Part shown: positions 1 to 9,204 of the stretch, piece by piece
How the letters are laid out: each line of letters begins with the position of its first letter
How positions within the stretch are numbered: the first letter of the stretch is position 1
Origin: Phoronis ovalis
Taxonomy: Eukaryota > Phoronida > Phoronidae
Assembly (NCBI GenBank): GCA_028565635.1
Contig: JAOXYB010023602.1
Location: forward strand, 1-16,478
Length of the DNA: 16,478 bases
Reading direction: 5' to 3'
The notes under the pieces: generated by a model
What the model saw: only the letters and a program-made list of their open reading frames with translations
What the model was told of the DNA's origin: nothing
Databases searched by the model: none
Made by a program: the position numbers and the translations under genes

Positions 1-120
1 CATTTTCATCACTTCTACTGTACTTATAAAACATGTATGCTTCATATTAATAATATGCAATTCCTTTTGCTCAAATAGCCAATTTAAACAGTGTACAATG
101 ATGATTCTTCGAATCGTCGT
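1..120. other. Intronic sequence, no recognised content
   Basis: AT-rich DNA upstream of the first repeat. I see no exon-like frame, splice pair or repeat in it. It is probably the 3' part of the PGM2 intron that precedes exon A, because exon A starts with an acceptor site and the preceding PGM2 coding segment is not in the window. Confidence 0.4.
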
Positions 121-440
121 TGTCTTGTTTTTAAATATAAGGGTAGCAATCCAAATTTTGTAAAATATAAGGGTAGCAATCCAGAATTTTAAAATATTTG
201 AATTACAATCCATTTTTACGCAAACTGACTGATACAAACCAAATTCCAAAATCTATTTACGGATACAAACCTAAAATTAATCCATATTATTTGCTGTAAG
301 CAGTGGGATGCAATCCAAATTTTTGAATTTCTTTACAGTAGCCATCCAAAAAAAATATAGTAAGAAGTATACAATCCAATTCCAAAATTTTCAACTGGGC
401 TGCACCCCCACCAAAAAATAACTTGAGTACCCCCGGGTAT
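121..440. repeat. Degenerate 'aatccaaattt' interspersed repeat
   Basis: The motif 'caatccaaatttt' and variants recur at irregular spacing, interleaved with 'gatacaaacc' words. A clear tandem pair of about 30 bp (aaatataagggtagcaatcc) starts at 133 and again at 163. The right end (398-440: ggctgcac, then ccaaaaaata, then gagtacccccgggta) resembles the matching part of repeat B at 8820-8875 (ggctgcacataccc, then taaaaaatatgg, then gttctcccctggggtaa). This block is therefore probably a diverged relative of part of repeat B. No coding function is visible; the open frame across it on the minus strand is low-complexity. Confidence 0.55.
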
Positions 441-729
441 GTAAAATAGTTGGAAGGACTGGTGAAAGTCATGTGAGAAAACCGAAAGCTCTCGTAATGC
501 TCTCATCAAGATTCAGTTATGTCTAAGTTTATGTTTAATGTACATATTATGTATCCTTAACTTTTCAAGCTAATGTTTATTTATAGATCTCGACCAACAC
601 ACAAGGAACTGGTCTTTATAAAAAAACTTTAAAGATCAAACATTTTAAATAAATCTATAATGAAATGTTTTTACCAAACCTAAAAGTTACAAAAAATGAA
701 AAACGGATCACCAGCTACTTGAAGTCCAG
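441..729. other. Intronic sequence, no recognised content
   Basis: About 290 bp of AT-rich sequence between two repeats. No splice-flanked coding block, RNA gene or repeat was recognised. Confidence 0.4.
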
Positions 730-1218
730 TCTGAATATAACCATCCATTAGTGTTCCGAACCTTCTCAACTAATGTCTGGGCTTAACCATTGTCAATTTT
801 TGTTTATTATCTCGAAAAGCAGAAGAATGATAATCCCTTTATTTATGTATGAAGTGTCGCAAAAGTCTTGGCACCAATCAAATTGCAACTTACAGTAATA
901 GGTGTAACAGTGGACTAAGTGGGTAGCTAGTAAAATATGTGGAACACATACATTCTGTCCTGCCAGAGTTTATCTATAGTCCACTAAGCAAAAAGCGGGC
1001 TCCTGGCGATACCTATTCAGAATGACTAATCATGATAAAATAAACGTGGTAGGCAACAATGGATCACACAGAGAGAATGGCTTATCTTGGTTGGGAAAGT
1101 TGGGTCAAAAGTTTATTGACCTATTTATTTCGCTCTTGTTAAATTGAACAACTGACTAAGGTTAAGTCCAGATGTTAGTTGAGAAGGTAAGGAACACTAA
1201 CGGATGGATTTATTCAGA
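730..1218. mobile_element. MITE-like element with about 60-bp terminal inverted repeats
   Basis: The segment 730-789 (tctgaat, then ccatcc, ttagtgttcc, accttctcaactaa, tctgg, cttaacc) recurs in reverse complement at 1160-1218 with the same order of words and only scattered mismatches. The roughly 370 bp between the arms have no open frame of note, as expected for a non-autonomous DNA transposon (MITE) or a small foldback element. I could not define a target-site duplication with confidence, so the superfamily is unknown. The element lies in the intron upstream of PGM2 exon A. Confidence 0.65.
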
Positions 1219-1397
1219 TTTGTTGAAGCCATGCTACCCTGGGATAAGTTAAGTGGGAGCAAAATGATTAATATGCATTACACTGTCTCATAACAACATC
1301 AAAGCATATTAGTTGGACAAAAAACAATGTTTCCAAGTTATGTAAATACTAGAGTACTGAAAATAGTTCTAATACAATAACATGTCATGTTCATTAG
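1219..1397 (+). other. Intron 3' end leading into PGM2 exon A
   Basis: AT-rich sequence ending in the acceptor 'gttcattag' immediately before exon A. The polypyrimidine tract is weak. Nothing else was recognised. Confidence 0.45.
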
Positions 1398-1463
1398 GTC
1401 ACCCCTGATCCTGATTTCCCAACAGTGAAGTTTCCGAATCCAGAGGAAGGCAAGAGTGCTCTG
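1398..1463 (+). CDS. PGM2: PGM2 (phosphoglucomutase-2/phosphopentomutase), internal exon A
   Basis: This 66-bp exon of 22 codons is preceded by 'cattag' and followed by the donor 'gttagt'. It encodes VTPDPDFPTVKFPNPEEGKS followed by Ala-Leu. The core PDPDFPTVKFPNPEEGK closely matches the segment of the PGM2 family just before the metal-binding domain (PDPEFPTVKYPNPEEGK in vertebrate PGM2, recalled from family knowledge). PGM2 proteins are cytosolic alpha-D-phosphohexomutase-superfamily enzymes that interconvert pentose 1- and 5-phosphates and, less efficiently, glucose 1- and 6-phosphate. Both boundaries are phase 0, so the frame runs straight into exon B. The upstream exons with the catalytic phosphoserine loop are outside the window. 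Confidence 0.93.
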
Positions 1464-3340
1464 GTTAGTACTAATATGGATATTGCTGCAGCAGTGTAGA
1501 TTGAAATGTAATACACATTTTGCATGCATTTGGTAGAGCCCAAGCATTTCCTAAATGCCACTTTATGAACAAAATACGGAGCACTGCATGCTGGTCACTT
1601 AAACACTACTTTTCTGTTTTGGTTCACAACCAAGCGCATGCAAACAGTCTATTGATGAAAGTGATATTGATCTTACCTTTGACCTGACAACGTATACACT
1701 ACGGCCTTGTTTGATTTGGAAAACTGTAGCTATTCTGGTAGGGCTAATGTGAATGCAGAATATCTGCACATGCTAAACACTTAAGGATAAGCATCACAGC
1801 TTTTCATGTGCATCATCAGTTGCACATATACATAATTTTTTACTTCACAATATGCATTTTTTACTATTTAATTAATGTCGAAGTTATTTAAACAGTACTT
1901 ACTGCTTCCAAGTTTATTAAGGATTTTTTTTTAAAGCCCGAATCACTAGGTTTAAATCACAATGCCAAATAGCGCATAAGTGCAACTTTCTTTACCAAAT
2001 AAAAATATTGATGACCATCCCATCTGCTTCCGATCATGAGCATAACATTTTATATCTGAGATATATTCACATAGAGTTGCAGTTTTTGCATTTTATGCTT
2101 GGGAATATTTTTTCCAAAGCATCATAGCCGCTTTTAAAAAAAATTCTAAAACTGGCAGTGTTTCTGATTCATTTATCCATTTTTCTTCAATGTTTTTATT
2201 AACAGCCGTGTTAGTACTAAGTGACTGAAAAATTAAAGGAAATATGGTTGATTGCATTTTTCGCATGAATTTCTGAGTTGTTATCCCCTGGTTCCTTTGC
2301 AACAGACAGGTTTTGACCTCGGTATTCTAAGTACACCTACCCTCATCTTTTTAAATAGTCTTTTTATGGTTCTGATCTAAAATAAGCAATTAAAAATCAA
2401 ATTTCAAAAATAAATACAATAGTCAGATGTGCTGCCTATCAGCAGCAACATTACAAACAAAAAAAGTATACCCCAGGGTTTGGCCAGTCCAATCATTTTG
2501 TGTTCAAATTTGAAATTGTTATTTGTTCATTATAAATCGATAATCAAGAAATTTTAACTTTTATGTGCAAATATCCACTAAATATGCAATGTTATGTAAG
2601 AAACAAAAAAACCACGACTGAAATGACATCATATCAACTTGAAAAAATGAAACAGATTTTTAATAACTTTTAAACAAGCTCAGTAACATGTATTTTTAAA
2701 TAAATTTTTGGATAGATTTTAAGGAGCTTTTAAAGATAGATGAGTTTGAAAAAATCTAATTTCTCATGAAATGATTTTAGTCATATTTCCCAGTGAAAGC
2801 AACATAAAATGACCTAAAATTTTAGTTAAAAAAACTCAAAAACTAAATTGGTAACCTATTTTTTTCTTCTTGCCGTTCGATTTAGTTTGTTATTGGCTAC
2901 ATTTAAGCGCAGTATGAAAAAAATCTAATTTCATTTTACGACTGTTGCTTATCCTGGAACCAGACATAACAGATGCAACTAAAACACAAATATGGCCAAC
3001 AAAGGAATATGTGAAATGGTCATCATTCTCATTATAATTTCCGAATTCTTTAATATTTTTCCATTAAAGAAATACTATAGTTACTTCTCTTCTTTTGCCA
3101 TGTAGTAACTCGACCTGGTTGTATTGGTTGAATTTGAGTCATCTCGAGTAGGTGAAATAGGTCAAATTGATGATGAGAAAATCTCCTAATTTGATTCTAA
3201 CTTAATATACCTGTGTAGCTAAATTAGACCATATAGAACTAAGCCTTGATGTACATTATGTGCTTGAGGTAGTATGCTAAATAACTGTACTGTATGCAAG
3301 TGTTTTAGTGGCTATACTAGTTTATTTAATTTATTTGTAG
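1464..3340 (+). other. PGM2 intron between exons A and B
   Basis: A 1,877-bp intron with donor 'gttagt' and acceptor 'tttatttgtag', which has a good T-rich tract. It is strongly AT-rich with many homopolymer A and T runs. I found no further exon, RNA gene or transposon signature in either orientation. The short open frames at 1338-1547 and 2093-2302 on the minus strand show no recognisable protein; the first is antisense to exon A. Confidence 0.8.
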
Positions 3341-3438
3341 GATCTAGCCATGAAAACTGCTGATGAAAACTGCAGTACCATCATATTAGCTAACGACCCA
3401 GATGCCGACAGACTTGCTGTAGCAGAAAAATTGCCAAG
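3341..3438 (+). CDS. PGM2: PGM2, internal exon B carrying the DPDADR metal-binding loop
   Basis: A 98-bp exon preceded by 'ttatttgtag' and followed by the donor 'gtaaac'. It encodes [20 protein letters not shown] and continues [12 protein letters not shown], ending with two bases of the next codon. The loop DPDADR holds the aspartates that coordinate the catalytic Mg2+ in the phosphohexomutase superfamily, and [15 protein letters not shown] is highly characteristic of PGM2. Entry is phase 0 from exon A. Exit is phase 2: the final AG plus the first T of exon C makes Ser. Reading past the donor meets TAA at once, which supports splicing here. The exon is intact, with no frameshift or stop. Confidence 0.97.
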
Positions 3439-3531
3439 GTAAACTGTGTCCATGCCAAGGAACTAGTCAGATTTATTTTACTCCATTGACCATCAAAAAA
3501 TGTTAAAATTCCTCACTTCGAAGTTGAGGAC

Positions 3532-3800
3532 CATTGTTGTCGTCGTATGTAACACTTGCTTTGTCTTGCGATAACAGCTTCAGTTTCTACCCGATCACCT
3601 TCATATACGGTACGGTAAATACAGGTCAAAGTACAGGTCTGTTTTACTTTTGACTTTGATTACTTCTAATATGGCCGACTGGTGGCCATGTTTATTCCCG
3701 AGAGGGCATGTAACGTTGCGTCTATAGCCGCGAAGACCAAGCGCTGTCTGGATGATTCAAAGGCGGTTCTAGGAAGGCCATAGACTTGTGGGCATAATAG
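3532..3800 (+). repeat. Left terminal unit of the array
   Basis: The first unit starts with a GTT/GTC-rich stretch (ttgttgtcgtcgtatgtaac). It then has variants that internal units lack: cttgcgataacagcttcag, ttctacccg, ggtaaatacaggtcaaagt, acaggtctg, and ttttacttttgac in place of the usual atataatattgac. The same variants occur in reverse complement in the unit at the far right end (about 13150-13453). That identifies these two units as the termini of one structure. Confidence 0.75.
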
Positions 3801-6066
3801 GCTAGGTGACATTTTAAAATGACCTTGACAAGTAGGTCAATGCCACAAAGATTCCGACATTTTTTGCCGTACGTAACATTTTCTTTGTCTCGCAATAACT
3901 GCTTTAGTTTTTATCCGATCAGCTACATATTCAGTACAAAGTAAGTACAGGAAAAAGTACAGGTTATATGTAATACTGACCCAGATTACTTCCAACATGG
4001 TGGCCATGTTGATTCTCGAGATTGCACGTCATAATAACACCTTCAGTTTTTATCCGATCAGTTTCATATTCGATAGACTAAGTCCAGGTCGCAGTACATA
4101 CTATGTATAATTTTGACCTAGATTACTTTCAATATGGCCGCCTGGTGGCCATGTTTGTTCTCGAGAGGGCGCGCAACATTGCGTTTATAGCCGTGAAGAC
4201 AAAGCCCTACCTTGACGATTCATAGGTGGATCTAGGAAGACTATAGGTTGGTGTGCGTAATAGGTTAGGTGACATTTTAAAATGACATTGACAAGAGGTC
4301 AAATGCCGTTACGAAACTTGGACATTTTTAGCCGTGCGTAACACTTTCTTTGTCTCACAATAACTGCTTCAGTTTTTATCCGATTAACTCCATGTTCTGT
4401 ACAGAATAAGTACAGGTTAAAGTACAGGCTATGTATAATATTGACTCGGATTATTTCCAACATGGCGATTCATGGACATTTTTTGTGGAGGTAACACTTT
4501 TTTTGTATCGTAATAACTGCTTTAGTTTTTATTCGATCAGCTCCATATGCAGTAAGTACAGGTCAAAGTTCAGGTTATATATAATATTGGCCCGGATTAC
4601 TTCCAACATGGCCGACTGGCGATTCAAGGTGGTTCTAGAAAGACCATAGCTTGGTGGGCGTAATAGGCCAAGTGACAATTTAAAATGACCTTGACAAGTA
4701 GGTCAAATGTCAATACGAATTTTCGACCTTTTTTGACGTGCGTAACACTTTCTTTGTCTTGCAATAACTGCTTAAGTTTTAATCCGATTAGCTCCATATG
4801 CGGTACAGAATAAGAACAGGTTATGTATCATATTGACCCAGATTGCTTCCAATATGGCCGACTGGCGGCCATGTTTATTCCCGAGATGGCACATAACGCT
4901 GCATCTATACCCGCGAAGACAAAGCGCTACCTGTATGATTCAAAGGTGGTTCTAGGAAACCCATAGGGTGGTGGGCGTAATAGGCTAGGTGACATTTTAA
5001 AATGACCTTGACAAGTAGGTCAAATGTCAGTACGATATTTTGACATTTTTTACTGTGCATATAACACTTTCTTTGTCTCGCAACAACTGCTTTTGTTTTT
5101 ATCCGATCAGCTCCATGTTCGGTAGAAAGTAAGTACAAGATAGAGTACAGGTTATATGTAATATTGACCCAGATTACTTCCAACATGGCTGACTGGTGGC
5201 CATGTTGTTTCGCGAAATTGCACGCCATAATAACAACTTCAGTTTTTATCCGAGCAGTTTCATATTCGACACAGAGTAAGTTCAGATAGCAGTACATGCT
5301 ACATGTAATTTTGACCTGGATCACTTTCAATATGGCCAATTGGCAGCCATGTTTGTTATCGAGAGGGCACGTTACATTGCGTTTATAGCAGCGAAGACAA
5401 ACCCCTACCTGGATGATTCAAAGGTTGTTCTAGGAAGACTGTAGGTTGGTAGGCGTAATAGGCTAGGTAACATTTTAAAATGACCTTGACAAGTAGGTCA
5501 AATGCCGTTACGAATCTTCAACATTTTTTCCTTGCCATGCTTAACACTTTTATTGTCTCACAATAACTGCTACAGGTTTTATCCGATTAGCTCCATATTC
5601 TGTGCAGAAATATCAGCTTCTTCTTTGGTGCAGAGTAAGTACAGGTACCAGTACAGGCTATGTGTAATTTTGACTTAGATTACTTCCAATATGGCCCACT
5701 GGTGGCCATGTTTGTTCCCAAGGGGGCACATAACATTGCATCTATCGCCACAAAGATGAAGCGCTGTCTGGACGATTCAGAGGTGGTTCTAGGAAAGCCA
5801 TAGGTTGGTGGGAGTAATAGGCTAGATGATATTTTAAAATGACCATGACAAGTAGGTCAAATGCTGGTACAAATCGTCAGTTTTTAGCCGATCAGCCCCA
5901 TATTCAGTACAGAGCAAGTACTGATTATGTATAATATTGACCCACATAACTTCCAACATGGCTGACTGGTGGCCATATTTATTCATGAGAAGGCATGTCA
6001 CTTTGTGTTTGTAACAGCAAAGATGAAGCGCTACTAGGACTATTCAAAGCTGGTTCTAAGAAGGTT

Positions 6067-6511
6067 AGTAGCCCAAATGGGTCACTTTTTCACAAATTAA
6101 TCCCTAAAATTGTATTGACTTTTCAGAAATGCCAATAGAGATTGGTCCACTTTTCAACAAACCCTACAAATATGTCGTTTTTTCCCGATTTTGTTTAAAA
6201 GTAACAATTCCAGGGAACTTTTTCAAGAAAAAACCTAAAACATTGGTCCTTTTTTGTGACAGAAAACCCTAATAAAATTTTTTGAGACCAAAGTCCTTAA
6301 AAATGGAGTTTGGGCTACACATACCCATCCAGTTCTCCCCTGTGGGTAACAGACAGCAGATACAGTCATTTTGAATAAGAGCACCCCACAATGATAAACC
6401 AGATTATAATGCATGATGTGCTCTATTCTTTTCTAATGTAAAAAAACAATAATGTTAAAAAAAAATAATCCTACACATCGGATGGGCATTAGACATGACA
6501 AATGTCTTGTT
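6067..6511 (+). repeat. Repeat B, copy 1
   Basis: A 445-bp sequence unrelated to the array unit. It runs from 'gtagcccaaatgggtcac', through 'ccctaaaa' and 'ttggtcc' words and 'gggctacacatacccat', to 'ggatgggcattagacatgac' and 'aaatgtcttgtt'. It matches copy 2 (8557-9032) along its whole length. A perfect 10-bp inverted pair, gtagcccaaa (6068-6077) and tttgggctac (6309-6318), brackets its first 251 bp. Near the 3' end, agacat and atgtct can pair in a small hairpin. The 3' limit is sharp, because the sequence after 'gtcttgtt' differs in all three copies in this window. It is non-coding and the family is unknown to me. Confidence 0.85.
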
Positions 6512-6512
6512 T

Positions 6513-6573
6513 AACTTTAATCTCAATGTCCCGATTTATTTCCTAAACAAAACTGTGAGCAATTTCCTTTATT
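6513..6573. other. Sequence between repeat B copy 1 and the pol relic
   Basis: About 60 bp of AT-rich DNA present here but not after repeat B copy 2, where an array unit follows directly. It is therefore part of the later insertion or replacement that brought the pol relic. No other feature was recognised. Confidence 0.4.
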
Positions 6574-6790
6574 CTAACCATTCCAGGGAGTAGCCATTCC
6601 AGGGAGTGCCATATGCAATTCATTAATAATATAATCCTGGTATTTATTTGAAATAATTACTGATATGCCCCAAAATAAACAATCCTGTTCTACCGATAAC
6701 TCCTGCTTGCGCTTTATAAATTGTTTGAAACAAGTATCATCAATCTCTGTAGGCCATCCTAATCTGGTGACTTCCATAACATATGATCAT
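6574..6790 (-). pseudogene. Ty3/Gypsy retrotransposon pol relic (RNase H-to-integrase spacer and N-terminal integrase region)
   Basis: Read on the minus strand, the 67-residue open frame contains the ordered motifs LGWPTE, ELSVEQDCLFWG, VII..KYQD and NELHMALPGM. These match the segment of Ty3/Gypsy Pol polyproteins that leads into the integrase zinc-binding (HHCC) domain; the family form is typically GWP..., L....GCLLWG.RVI.P, and LHxGHPG. The match fades at the N-terminal edge, where stops lie just upstream. It ends after PGM, where the conserved MK.LAR..VWWPG should follow and a 14-bp duplicated word (ccattccagggagt at 6578 and 6594) intervenes. The relic is tiny against a Pol of more than 1,000 residues and cannot be functional. 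It follows repeat B copy 1 within the array. Confidence 0.8.
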
Positions 6791-6833
6791 TATGCCCTTC
6801 CACATAGCTTATACTTTTGACCTTGATTACTTC

Positions 6834-7040
6834 TCCTCAGGGGATGTAAAAGAACCACTGAGGACGACATGCACCCTGGCAGTGACCACCCTCAGTGTCC
6901 AGTATGGAGGTCGGCTTGGCGTTTATTCTAATACGGCTAACTAGTGAATGAGACCTCTTGCTTATAACCACAATTCATATAACAACACACAGCTAGCTAG
7001 TTAATACAATCTGCCGAGTACTGGAACACGGAAGAAGAAG
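6834..7040. mobile_element. Probable LTR-like insertion into an array unit
   Basis: The array unit is interrupted after 'ttgattACTTC' (6829-6833) and resumes as 'ACTTCcaatatggcc' from 7041, so 207 bp are flanked by a 5-bp direct repeat. The insert carries 'aggggatgtaaaag' (6839-6852), which looks like a short polypurine tract followed by a TG start of a Gypsy-type LTR. It also carries a potential stem (cactgagg with cctcagtg) and ends in a purine-rich gaagaagaag. If the LTR starts at the TG at 6845, the 5-bp duplication does not fit a simple solo LTR, so the exact class is uncertain. No open frame is present. Confidence 0.4.
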
Positions 7041-8556
7041 ACTTCCAATATGGCCAACTGGCAGCCATGTTTGATCCCGAGAGGGCACGTAACGTTGCGT
7101 CTATAGCCGCGAAGAGGAAGTCCTACCTGGACGATTCAAAGGTGCTTGGGTCAATAACTGCTTTAGTTTTTATCCGATCAGTTTCATATTCGGTACAGAG
7201 TAAGTTCTTGTCAAAGTACAGATTATATATAATATTGACCCAGATCACTTCCAACATGGCTGACTGGTGGCCATGTTGGTTCGTGAGAATGCACGTCGTA
7301 ATATCAGCTTCAGTTTTATGCCCATATTCGGCACATTAAGTCAAGGTCGCAGTACATGCTATGTGTAATTTGGACCTAGATTATTTCCATGTTTGTTCCC
7401 GAAGTGCTAGTAACGTTGCGTTTATAGCCGCGAAGATGAAGCGCTGCTTGAACGATTCAAAGGTTGTTCTAGCAAGACCATAGCTTGGTGGGCGTAATAG
7501 GCTAGGTGACATTTTAAAATGACCCTGACAAGTAGGTCAAATGCCGCAATGATTCTTGGACATTTGACGCCATGTGTAACACTGTCTTTGTCTGCCAAAA
7601 ACTGCTTTAATTTTTTTAATCAGCTACATATTCGATACACAGTAAGTACAGGACAAAGTACAGGTTATATATAATATTGACCCACATTACTTTCATCATG
7701 GCCGACTGGCGGCCATGTTGGTTTGCTAGATTGCACGTCATAATAACACCATCATTTTTTATCAGATCAGTTTCATATTTGGCACAGAATGAGTCCAGGT
7801 TGCAGTACATACTATGTGTACTTTTGACCTAGATTACTTCCAATATGGCTGACTGGCGTCCATGTTTGTTCTCGAGAGGGCACATAACATTGCGTTTATA
7901 ACTGCGAAGACAAAGCCCTACCTGGACGATTCATAGGTGGTTTTAGGTGGTGGTTCTATAAGTTGGTGTGCGTAATAGGCTAGGTGACATTGTAAAATGA
8001 CCTTGACAAGTAGGTTAAATGCCATTACCAAACTTCGACATTGTTTGCCATGTGTAACATTTTCTTTGTCTCGCAATAACGGCTTCAGCTTTTATCCGAT
8101 TAGCTCCATGTTTGGTGCAGAATAAGTACACGTCAAAGTACAGATTATGTGTAATATTGACCCAGATTACTTCCAATATGGCCGACTGGCGGCCATGTGT
8201 GTTCCCGAGAGGGCACATAACAAAGGTGGTTCTATGAAAGCCATAGGTTGGTATGAGTAATAGGCCAGATGATATTTTAAAATGATCTTGACAAGTAGGT
8301 CAAATGCTGGTACGAATCTTCGACATTTTTTTCTCCGCGTTACACTGTGTCTCGCAATAACTGTGTCATTGTTTAGCCGATCAGCTCCGTATTCAGTACA
8401 GAACAGGTTATATATAATATTGACCCACAGTACTTCCATCATGGCCGACTAGTGGCCATATTTGTACCTGAGAAGGCGTGTCACTTTGCGTTTATAGCCG
8501 CTAAGACGAAGCACTAAATGGCCGATTCAAAGGTTGTTGTAAGAAGGCCATAGGTT

Positions 8557-9032
8557 GGTAGCCCAGTGGGTAATTTTTTCACAAATTAATCCCTAAAAAT
8601 GGATTGACTTTTCACAGAAATTCCGTTAGAGATTGGTTTAGTTTTCAACAAACCCTAAAAATATTTGTTTTTTTCCGATTTTATTTAAAATATGCAATTC
8701 TAGGGAACTTTTAAGAAATAACCTAAAAAATTGGTCCTTTTTTGTGCCAGAAAACCTTAAAAATGAGTAAAGTTTTGAGACCAAAATCCTTAAAAATGGG
8801 AGGATATTTTGAGTTTAGGCTGCACATACCCATCTAAAAAATATGGTGAGTTCTCCCCTGGGGTAACGCATCAAACAGCAGAAACAGTCATATTGTATAA
8901 GAGTACCCCACAATGATAAACCAGATTATAATGCATGATATATTATTTTCTTTGCTAATGTAAAAAACAATAACGTTAAAAAAATATAATCCTACACATT
9001 GGATGGGCATCAGACACGACAGATGTCTTGTT
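8557..9032 (+). repeat. Repeat B, copy 2
   Basis: A 476-bp copy homologous to 6067-6511 over its full length, with scattered substitutions and small indels. It joins the array unit at nearly the same position as copy 1 (after 'gattcaaaggttgttgtaagaagg...'), and the preceding unit is of the same variant type (gagaaggc.tgtcactttg). The 3' end 'agatgtcttgtt' is followed directly by array sequence (atccgatcagttccatattt). This suggests one ancestral insertion of B that was later duplicated with the surrounding array, rather than two independent insertions. Confidence 0.85.
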
Positions 9033-9186
9033 ATCCGATCAGTTCCATATTTGGCACAGAGTAAGTCCAGGTCGCTGTATATGCTATGTATACTTTTGAC
9101 CTAGATTATTTCCAATATGGCCGACTGGCGGCCACGTTTGTTCCGTAGAGGGCATGTAACATTGTGTCTATAGCCGCGAAGACGAA

Positions 9187-9204
9187 GCCCTAGCCCTAGC
9201 CCTA
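9187..9204 (+). repeat. Short (CCCTAG) triplication inside an array unit
   Basis: Where other units read 'gaagccctacctgg', this one reads gccctagccctagccctacc, a local expansion of a 6-bp word. It resembles but is not the animal telomere repeat (CCCTAA), and looks like replication slippage. Confidence 0.6.

Noticed and set aside
287-472. 61-residue minus-strand open frame
   Set aside because: It lies in the degenerate aatccaaattt repeat, has low complexity and no recognisable domain.
1-1397. An additional upstream PGM2 exon
   Set aside because: I looked for the conserved segment that precedes PDPDFPTVKFP in PGM2 and found no splice-flanked frame encoding it; it must lie outside the window.
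1338-1547. 69-residue minus-strand open frame
   Set aside because: It is antisense to PGM2 exon A and its splice sites, with no known protein similarity.
2093-2302. 69-residue minus-strand open frame in the A-B intron
   Set aside because: AT-rich intron; the peptide shows no motif and no flanking splice or promoter signals.
4431-4649. 72-residue + strand open frame in the array
   Set aside because: It is a translation of the repeat unit; the same frame is interrupted in most other units.
4905-5339. 144-residue minus-strand open frame, the longest in the window
   Set aside because: It is internally repetitive because it spans more than one array unit, and homologous units have stops in the same frame.
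9187-9204. Interstitial telomere repeat
   Set aside because: The word is CCCTAG rather than CCCTAA, with only three copies, and is explained by slippage within an array unit.
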